Positions 35,009 to 40,537 of a stretch of 40,537 nucleotides of DNA are shown here, one piece after another; position 1 is the first letter of the stretch, and each line of letters starts with the position of its first letter. A model generated the notes under the pieces. It worked only from the letters and a program-made list of their open reading frames with translations. It did no database searches and was not told the origin of the DNA. The position numbers and the translations under genes are program-made. The stretch comes from a bacterium (GTDB lineage Bacteria > Patescibacteriota > Minisyncoccia > Phycocordibacterales > Phycocordibacteraceae), in contig JAJYJQ010000005.1 in the NCBI GenBank assembly GCA_021789225.1, positions 1 to 40,537 of the forward strand, in the 5' to 3' direction.

Positions 35009-36364
35009 ATGAAAAGCAGAAAGCAGAAAGCAGAAAGCAGGATCCAGTATGAGTTGGTAAAGACGAATACTCTGGCAGTGCAGCTGACGTTCAAGGACGT
35101 GTTCTCTTATCCCGAGTACACGCTCCGCGGTATTAGAGACAATTGGGGTGATGTGGCCAACTTGGGCAGCAAGAACATTGCGGCGCTCATTTCGGACGCT
35201 CGCAATAACGAACAGTCCATCACCAGCGGCATCGTCGCGCGCAAAAAGCAGCAGGATCTGCTCCGCGGTAAGTCTGGCGACGACTTCAAGGAGATGGCGA
35301 AGGATTTTCAGAACCCCGCCATCACCGAGATCGGCGTCCTCGACGACAATTGGTCGCGCGACCTTGAGCCACTCGATGCAGCAAGCAAGGCGCGTGAGAG
35401 CGGCACCACCACCTTCAATATGTGCGGTTGGTGTAAGCACACCGGTGGCGGAAGCTGTCGACACTATTATCACATCACTACGACCTGTGACTTGCTCGGT
35501 GGCTATCAGTCGTCGCCCGAAACGCACTTCAACACGCCATGCTTGCTGCAAAGCAAGACGGCCGACGAGATCGCGGATCAGGTCAAACGCATCGAGAGCG
35601 AGGTCGCGGATCTCCTCGCAAAGCGCGAGAAGGTGCGCGAAGGAATCAAGCTCCTCCAGCATCTGAAGAAGGGTGCGCCGGAGAAGCCGTATCTCATGAG
35701 CTTGCGGCCGCACGACCACTTCAACGTCGGTGACGACGTGATGGTGTATATCGGTCAGTGGGCTAGTAATGAGCCCCTGGTACAGGACGGTGATTGGGTT
35801 TCCGCAATCGTTGTGTTTGGCTATCGTCACCACGAGGGCTGCGTGAGCTACCAGACGCTGTTCCCGATCCATACCAACATGTCCTTTCTCGAAGGGCGTG
35901 GCGGTGGAGCTGGCATGTCGCGGCCAGAGGTACTCTTACGGAGTGAGTTCAACTATCTGCAGGAGGCCTTTCAGAGCGAAGAAAAAGAAGGCAGTGACTT
36001 TCACTTCGTTGGCATGTGGCTGTCAAATGTCGACAGTGACCTGAAGGGATTCGACAAAGCCGACTTTCTGCGCGACTTGCACTTCGGCAAGGTTGCATCG
36101 CCTCCAGCTGACTGGCAGCCGCCCACCGACGAGATTGAGGTCAAGAGCGTCAAGGATGCAGAGACTGTCCTTCAAATGCTCAATTCTTCGCTCTTTAAGA
36201 CCGAAAAGGAAATCAGGGATTGGGCGAACATGCAGCTCCGCCACGTTCATCCGGATTGCTTGAGCGATGCGAACGAGAACGTAAAGAGCTATGCTGCACG
36301 CCAGACCCGAGCGGTGTACGCTGCCCGCGACCTGCTGATTCAGCGTCTGAGAGACAAGAAATGA
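35009..36364 (+). CDS. Cys-rich hypothetical protein with coiled coil and J-domain-like C-terminus
   Basis: CGWCKHTGGGSCRHYYHITTTCDLLG Cys/His cluster; C-term KTEKEIRDWANMQLRHVHPDCLSDANENVKSYAARQTRAVYAARDLL (HPD). Confidence 0.65.
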   Translation: MKSRKQKAESRIQYELVKTNTLAVQLTFKDVFSYPEYTLRGIRDNWGDVANLGSKNIAALISDARNNEQSITSGIVARKKQQDLLRGKSGDDFKEMAKDFQNPAITEIGVLDDNWSRDLEPLDAASKARESGTTTFNMCGWCKHTGGGSCRHYYHITTTCDLLGGYQSSPETHFNTPCLLQSKTADEIADQVKRIESEVADLLAKREKVREGIKLLQHLKKGAPEKPYLMSLRPHDHFNVGDDVMVYIGQWASNEPLVQDGDWVSAIVVFGYRHHEGCVSYQTLFPIHTNMSFLEGRGGGAGMSRPEVLLRSEFNYLQEAFQSEEKEGSDFHFVGMWLSNVDSDLKGFDKADFLRDLHFGKVASPPADWQPPTDEIEVKSVKDAETVLQMLNSSLFKTEKEIRDWANMQLRHVHPDCLSDANENVKSYAARQTRAVYAARDLLIQRLRDKK

Positions 36365-36462
36365 AGACGCTACAGTTCCTGAAGGAATTCTGTCAACGTG
36401 TCGGTGACCTGTTTCTTCTCGGAGTTCTCTTGTACCTTCTGTATCAAATCTTTACCCGTTAA
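36361..36462 (+). CDS. 33-aa TM microprotein, ATGA-overlapping (not in supplied ORF track)
   Basis: MKTLQFLKEFCQRVGDLFLLGVLLYLLYQIFTR; start overlaps the preceding stop (ATGA), terminator immediately after. Confidence 0.55.
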   Translation: MKTLQFLKEFCQRVGDLFLLGVLLYLLYQIFTR

Positions 36463-36480
36463 TGCAATTAACGGCAGTGA

Positions 36481-36513
36481 CCGCCAGGTTTTATCGCCTG
36501 GCGGTTTTATTTT
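36481..36513 (+). terminator. Intrinsic terminator
   Basis: CCGCCAGG TTTTATCG CCTGGCGG TTTTATTTT. Confidence 0.85.
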
Positions 36514-36598
36514 GGACAGCAGCATCTTCTTGCAAGTATTTACTGTGTGTGGCATATTAAATGTAATCGGCCGCAGGCCTTTTATTTTTTCTTCTACT

Positions 36599-38392
36599 AT
36601 GGACATCCGAAACATCGCCATCATTGCGCACGTTGACCACGGCAAGACGACCTTGACCGATGCCTTGCTGCGTCAGACGGGCGCGGTTGCTGAGGGTGTC
36701 TCGATGGACTCGAACACGCTCGAGCAGGAGCGCGGCATCACCATTTACTCCAAGAACGCGGCTATTGAATATAAAGGTACGAAGATCAACATCGTCGACA
36801 CGCCGGGACACGCGGACTTTGGCTCGGAGGTGGAGCGTGTGTTGCGCTCGATCGACTCGGTGCTGCTGGTGGTGGATGCGCAGGAAGGACCGATGCCGCA
36901 GACGCGCTTTGTGCTGAAGAAGTCGCTTGAGCTGGGGCTGAAGCCGATAGTCGTGATCAACAAGATCGACAAGCCGGCCGCTAATCCGGCCAAGTGCGAA
37001 GAAGACGTGCTCGAGCTTTTCTTGGAGCTCGGCGCTTCCGATGAACAGGCGGATTTCAAGGTGGTGTACGCGATCGGTCGCGAAGGTGTCGCGAAGCGCA
37101 AGCTCGAAGACGAGTCGAAAGATCTCACGCCACTCTTGGACACGATTCTCGAGCTCGTGCCGCTCGCCTCAACTCCGGAGCATGCGCAGAAGCCGCTGCG
37201 TCTGCAGTCTTTTAATCTCGCGTACGATAACTTTCTCGGGCGCATGGCAGTCGCGCGCGTGTACGACGGCGTAGTGCACGCCGGTGAGCAAGTGTTCGTA
37301 AAGAAGCCGACAGGGGAGACGCGTAGTGGCAAGCTTACGAAGATTTTCACCTTCCACGGGCTCGACCGCGTGGAGGCGCAGGAGGCGCAGGCGGGTGATA
37401 TCGTGCTCATTGCTGGCCTGCCAGACATCGACATCGGCGAGACGGTGTGTGCTGAGCAAGGCGCGGAGGCGCTTCCGGCGATCGCCATCGACGAGCCGAC
37501 GATCACGCTCTCGTTCCTCGTGAACAACTCGCCCTTTGCTGGGCGCGAAGGGAAGTTTGTGACGACGCGTCAGATCCGCGAATACCTTGAGCGCGAGCTC
37601 GAGGTGAACGTGGGGTTACGAGTGGATTTCAGCAATGCGGACCGCTTCATCGTGTCGGGCCGTGGCGAGTTGCACATCTCCATCCTTTTGGAAAATATGC
37701 GCCGCGCCGGATACGAGCTCCAGGTCTCGCAGCCGCAGGTGATTACGCGTGAGGAGGACGGCGTGAAAATGGAGCCGTTTGAGGAGGTTATCGTCGATAC
37801 GCCGACGGAGTTTCAGGGCGCCATCATCGAGCGCCTCGGGATGCGCGGCTTTGCGCTCACCGACCTGCGTGACCACGGGCCGACCGTGCGCCTCTCGCTC
37901 GAAGGGCCGACGCGCGGTCTCTTGGGCTACCGTTCGCAGTTTATTATCGACACGAAAGGCGAGGGCATTCTTTCGTCGCGCGTCATCGGCTTCAAGCCGT
38001 ATGCGGGTGAGATCCGCAAGCGTCAGGTTGGCTCGATGATCTCTATGGCGACCGGCAAGGCGCTCGGCTTCTCGCTCTGGAACCTGCAGGACCGCGGTAC
38101 GCTCTATATTGAACCGGCGACCGAGGTGTACGAGGGGCAGGTGATCGGCAATACCTCCAAGGGCGAAGAGATGTCGGTCAATCCGACCAAGGGCAAGCAG
38201 CTCACGAACATGCGCGCGTCCGGCTCGGACGAAGCGATTACGCTCGTGCCGCCGTACCTTCTCTCGATCGAGCGCGGTTTGGAAATCATGGCGGAGGACG
38301 AATACCTCGAGATCACGCCCAAGAGCGTGCGTCTGCGCAAACAGTACCTCACCGAGACCGAGCGCGCGAAGGCCAAGCGCGGCGCGGCGTAG
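36599..38392 (+). CDS. typA: GTP-binding protein TypA/BipA
   Basis: [28 protein letters not shown]...[40 protein letters not shown]-term [35 protein letters not shown]. Confidence 0.97.
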   Translation: MDIRNIAIIAHVDHGKTTLTDALLRQTGAVAEGVSMDSNTLEQERGITIYSKNAAIEYKGTKINIVDTPGHADFGSEVERVLRSIDSVLLVVDAQEGPMPQTRFVLKKSLELGLKPIVVINKIDKPAANPAKCEEDVLELFLELGASDEQADFKVVYAIGREGVAKRKLEDESKDLTPLLDTILELVPLASTPEHAQKPLRLQSFNLAYDNFLGRMAVARVYDGVVHAGEQVFVKKPTGETRSGKLTKIFTFHGLDRVEAQEAQAGDIVLIAGLPDIDIGETVCAEQGAEALPAIAIDEPTITLSFLVNNSPFAGREGKFVTTRQIREYLERELEVNVGLRVDFSNADRFIVSGRGELHISILLENMRRAGYELQVSQPQVITREEDGVKMEPFEEVIVDTPTEFQGAIIERLGMRGFALTDLRDHGPTVRLSLEGPTRGLLGYRSQFIIDTKGEGILSSRVIGFKPYAGEIRKRQVGSMISMATGKALGFSLWNLQDRGTLYIEPATEVYEGQVIGNTSKGEEMSVNPTKGKQLTNMRASGSDEAITLVPPYLLSIERGLEIMAEDEYLEITPKSVRLRKQYLTETERAKAKRGAA

Positions 38393-38408
38393 CAGTAAGC
38401 AGCAGCAC

Positions 38409-38455
38409 AAACCAAAAGCCCCGGCCGCGCTTCGCGCGGCCGGGGCTTTTGGTTT
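38409..38455. terminator. Long symmetric terminator hairpin
   Basis: AAACCAAAAGCCCCGGCCGCGC TTC GCGCGGCCGGGGCTTTTGGTTT, 22-bp perfect stem. Confidence 0.75.
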
Positions 38456-38464
38456 GACATCGGG

Positions 38465-38638
38465 TAGCATCGCGCAGCGGCATGCTCCCGGGATGAGCGC
38501 TCGCTCGCCCAGCCGCTCGCTCCCTCTGCTCCGGCGTCCTTGTTTTGGCATCGCGGCGAAGCCGCAAGACCGAATGCCAAAACACCGTGCAAGGACGCCT
38601 GCGCAACTCATCCCGATAGCACGCCACGGCGCACTGAA
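38465..38638. repeat. Nested multi-arm inverted repeat
   Basis: CGGGATGAG 38489/CTCATCCCG 38607; GCGTCCTTG 38534/CAAGGACGC 38590; TTTTGGCAT 38543/ATGCCAAAA 38574; inner GCGGC-GAA-GCCGC 38553-38565. Confidence 0.8.
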
Positions 38639-38643
38639 ATTGT

Positions 38644-38672
38644 TTGACGCTTTCACCTATATGGTTTATAAT
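38644..38672 (+). promoter_or_regulatory. Consensus sigma-70-like promoter
   Basis: TTGACG-N17-TATAAT. Confidence 0.7.
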
Positions 38673-38744
38673 CTAATTAGATTGTAGGCATTGTGCCAAA
38701 GTCGACCAAGAACCATGTGAATTTAACCGAAGGAGGTATCTGAA

Positions 38745-39149
38745 ATGCCATTCACAATCATATCAACCGAAAATGGATTTGAAATCCGTTTCCACTTTTC
38801 CAAGTCAACCGCTCTAGTGACTATCGAAATAGGTGATGATGAATATTCCAGAATCCTTCATGTAGAATCGCGCACCGATGGCTACCACTGGCTTAACATA
38901 TGGATGGCGGCAGCGCCTGGGTCTCTTAAACTCGATGAACGTGACGAAAGAGAAGTTGAGATAATAAATCGCGCATCGATGGAGTCTTTGGGCTTCAGAT
39001 ATGAGCTCGAAGACAAAGAGACATGCTCTCTCACGATCAAGATTAACGATGATATGGAGACTTGCGTTAAGCGATTTGCGGAGTTCATGGAGCCCCGCTT
39101 CGCATTAAGGGAGAAGTTCTTTCCTGATGATTATTTTCCTCCTTCCTGA
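38745..39149 (+). CDS. Hypothetical protein (AT-richer cassette-like gene)
   Basis: 134 aa, SD GAAGGAGG, own promoter and terminator. Confidence 0.65.
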   Translation: MPFTIISTENGFEIRFHFSKSTALVTIEIGDDEYSRILHVESRTDGYHWLNIWMAAAPGSLKLDERDEREVEIINRASMESLGFRYELEDKETCSLTIKINDDMETCVKRFAEFMEPRFALREKFFPDDYFPPS

Positions 39150-39174
39150 TCAAAAGGAGAACGCGTATTCATGG

Positions 39175-39211
39175 GAATCGCTTATTATCATTAATAGGCG
39201 ATTCTTTTTTG
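39175..39211 (+). terminator. Intrinsic terminator
   Basis: GAATCGCTTATTA TCAT TAATAGGCGATTC TTTTTT. Confidence 0.88.
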
Positions 39212-39290
39212 CTTTAGGAGAAAACATCTAAGTGTGTATCCACGTCGGCAGGGCGGGATTGGCCCTAGTTAAACCTAACTCGCTACTGAA

Positions 39291-39728
39291 TTAAGCGGTC
39301 GCGGCGTTTTGGGCGACGATGGTTTTGAATTCTTGGATTTCGTCCGGTGTGTATTCGGTGACGTGTTCTGATATTTTCCAGGTGCCACCGTATGTCTTGG
39401 CGACGAGTTCCAGCGCGCCTTGGATGGTGGTGGCTGTGCCGACGAGTATCGACTGCCTGTCGGCGAAGAATTGCCAGACGGTGGGGTCAAGCACATAAAA
39501 CGTTTGCCCATGCGTAACGATGAGGAGGTCGTGGAAGCGGTCTTCGCCGACCTCTCCTTTTGCGATGTGTGTGTCGGCTCCGGGGAGCGCCTCTTGTACC
39601 CATAGCGCGAGAAGGCGCGACACCTCGCTGCAGGAGTCTCGGCAAACGATGGCAAGAGACTGCTGTCCGTCATAGCCGAGCAGCTCGAACACGTATGCCT
39701 CGGCTTTATGTAGAAGTTCATCGCTCAT
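39291..39728 (-). CDS. Hypothetical protein with possible Cys-His-Asp (papain/transglutaminase-like) residues
   Basis: CRDSCSEVSRLLALW...RFHDLLIVTHGQTFYVLDPTVWQFF; start behind TACACT (39736-39741, minus). Confidence 0.5.
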   Translation of the reverse strand: MSDELLHKAEAYVFELLGYDGQQSLAIVCRDSCSEVSRLLALWVQEALPGADTHIAKGEVGEDRFHDLLIVTHGQTFYVLDPTVWQFFADRQSILVGTATTIQGALELVAKTYGGTWKISEHVTEYTPDEIQEFKTIVAQNAATA

Positions 39729-39744
39729 TGCGCACAGTGTAGCA

Positions 39745-39787
39745 AACCCAAACCCCGCGCCGGCGAAGCCGGCGCGGGGTTTGGGTT
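39745..39787. terminator. Long symmetric hairpin
   Basis: AACCCAAACCCCGCGCCGGC GAA GCCGGCGCGGGGTTTGGGTT, 20-bp perfect stem, lies between divergent genes. Confidence 0.55.
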
Positions 39788-39849
39788 CATTTTGCGCTCG
39801 GCGCGGGCGCGGTATACTGATGCGGTACTTATTTGTTTAGCTTGTAATC

Positions 39850-40537
39850 ATGGATACGAAACCTTCTGGGACGAATGAGACTGCGCCGATCGACCGCTAT
39901 CTGACGCCGATCGCCGTGTTGGTGGGCGCGATCATCATCGGCGGTGCGCTGTACTTCGGGCACGGCACCACGCCAGGCACGCAGCAGCAGCAAGCCGGCA
40001 ACCAACAGCAGCAGCCGAGCGTGAATATTGCCGACGTGAAGACGGCGGGCGAGCCGTACGTGGGCAAGGAAGACGCGCCGGTCACGATCGCAGTGTGGCT
40101 CGATTATCAGTGCCCGGTCTGCAAGATGTTCGACGAGAGCACGCTCGCGCAGGTGTATACGAGCTATGTCCAGACGGGCAAAGTGAAGATCGTGTACAAG
40201 ACGCTCGCATTCCTCGGTCCGGATTCGAAGACCGACGCGATGTTCGGGTACGCCGTGTGGGATCTCTATCCTGACAAGTTCTACACCTGGCTCCAGGCGA
40301 TGTTCGAGAAGCAGGATAAGGAGAATGAGGGCTTCGGCGACCTCTCGAGCGTGGAGGCGCTCACCAAGACCATCCCCGGCATCGACGTGGACAAGGTGGT
40401 GGCGCGCATGAACGAGAAGAAGAGCGAGTACGAAGCGAAGCTCGCGGCGAACGGGCAGGACGGTGTGAAATTCGGTATCCAGGGCACGCCGAGCACGATC
40501 GTCGGTAGCCAGCTCCTCGTCGGTGTCATACCGTTCG
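39850..40537 (+). CDS. DsbA-like thioredoxin-fold protein, truncated by window end (absent from ORF track)
   Basis: MDTKPSGTNETAPIDRYLTPIAVLVGAIIIGGALYFG...GKEDAPVTIAVWLDYQCPVCKMFDE...GIQGTPSTIVGSQLLVG. Confidence 0.9.
   Translation, partial: MDTKPSGTNETAPIDRYLTPIAVLVGAIIIGGALYFGHGTTPGTQQQQAGNQQQQPSVNIADVKTAGEPYVGKEDAPVTIAVWLDYQCPVCKMFDESTLAQVYTSYVQTGKVKIVYKTLAFLGPDSKTDAMFGYAVWDLYPDKFYTWLQAMFEKQDKENEGFGDLSSVEALTKTIPGIDVDKVVARMNEKKSEYEAKLAANGQDGVKFGIQGTPSTIVGSQLLVGVIPF

Noticed and set aside
37616-38656. 346-aa minus-strand ORF opposite typA
   Set aside because: Antisense of conserved typA; no domain signature; its 5' part runs through a terminator and the nested palindrome.
1-40537. rRNA, tmRNA, RNase P RNA or CRISPR-Cas/other known defence islands
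   Set aside because: Looked for conserved segments and cas/restriction motifs in the ORFs; none recognised. A covariance-model search would be needed to exclude small ncRNAs.

Overview
The window looks like a chromosomal segment of a Candidate Phyla Radiation (Patescibacteria / Parcubacteria-like) bacterium. This is inferred from gene content, extremely compact intergenic regions, the Parcubacteria-style pilM/N/O cluster, secreted proteins with peptidoglycan-binding domains, and abundant short CPR-type hypotheticals. Core content: pilM-pilN-pilO, ruvX, a Trbp111-like tRNA-binding protein, prfB, ftsE-ftsX, pyrG, an ABC-2 transporter, an ECF sigma factor locus, RNase R, typA/bipA, and a DsbA-like thiol oxidoreductase cut by the window end. 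There are seven tRNA genes (Val partial, Leu, Arg, Ser, Thr x2, Gln). Accessory content: a 1572-aa secreted giant, a 397-aa Ig-like/PG-binding protein, a Panacea + PemK/MazF-like TA pair, a RelE-type TA pair, a double-frameshifted IS30-like element, an intact rve/DDE IS with visible terminal inverted repeats, an HNH gene between two tRNA-Thr genes, and several single-gene cassettes. Main points for follow-up: (i) a recurrent intergenic grammar in which a -10-like hexamer ends only 6-10 nt before the start codon, predicting widespread leaderless mRNAs, often with a GC-rich palindrome where a -35 would be; (ii) a contrasting class of hypothetical genes with structured leaders, strong Shine-Dalgarno sequences and private U-tract terminators; (iii) a 452-aa Cys-rich protein with a J-domain-like HPD C-terminus, coupled by ATGA overlap to a 33-aa membrane microprotein absent from the ORF track; (iv) a roughly 170-bp nested multi-arm palindrome after typA; (v) a C-type-lectin/DGR-variable-like C-terminus in the 265-aa protein at 5443-6240. 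All calls were made by eye; no database search or folding program was run.
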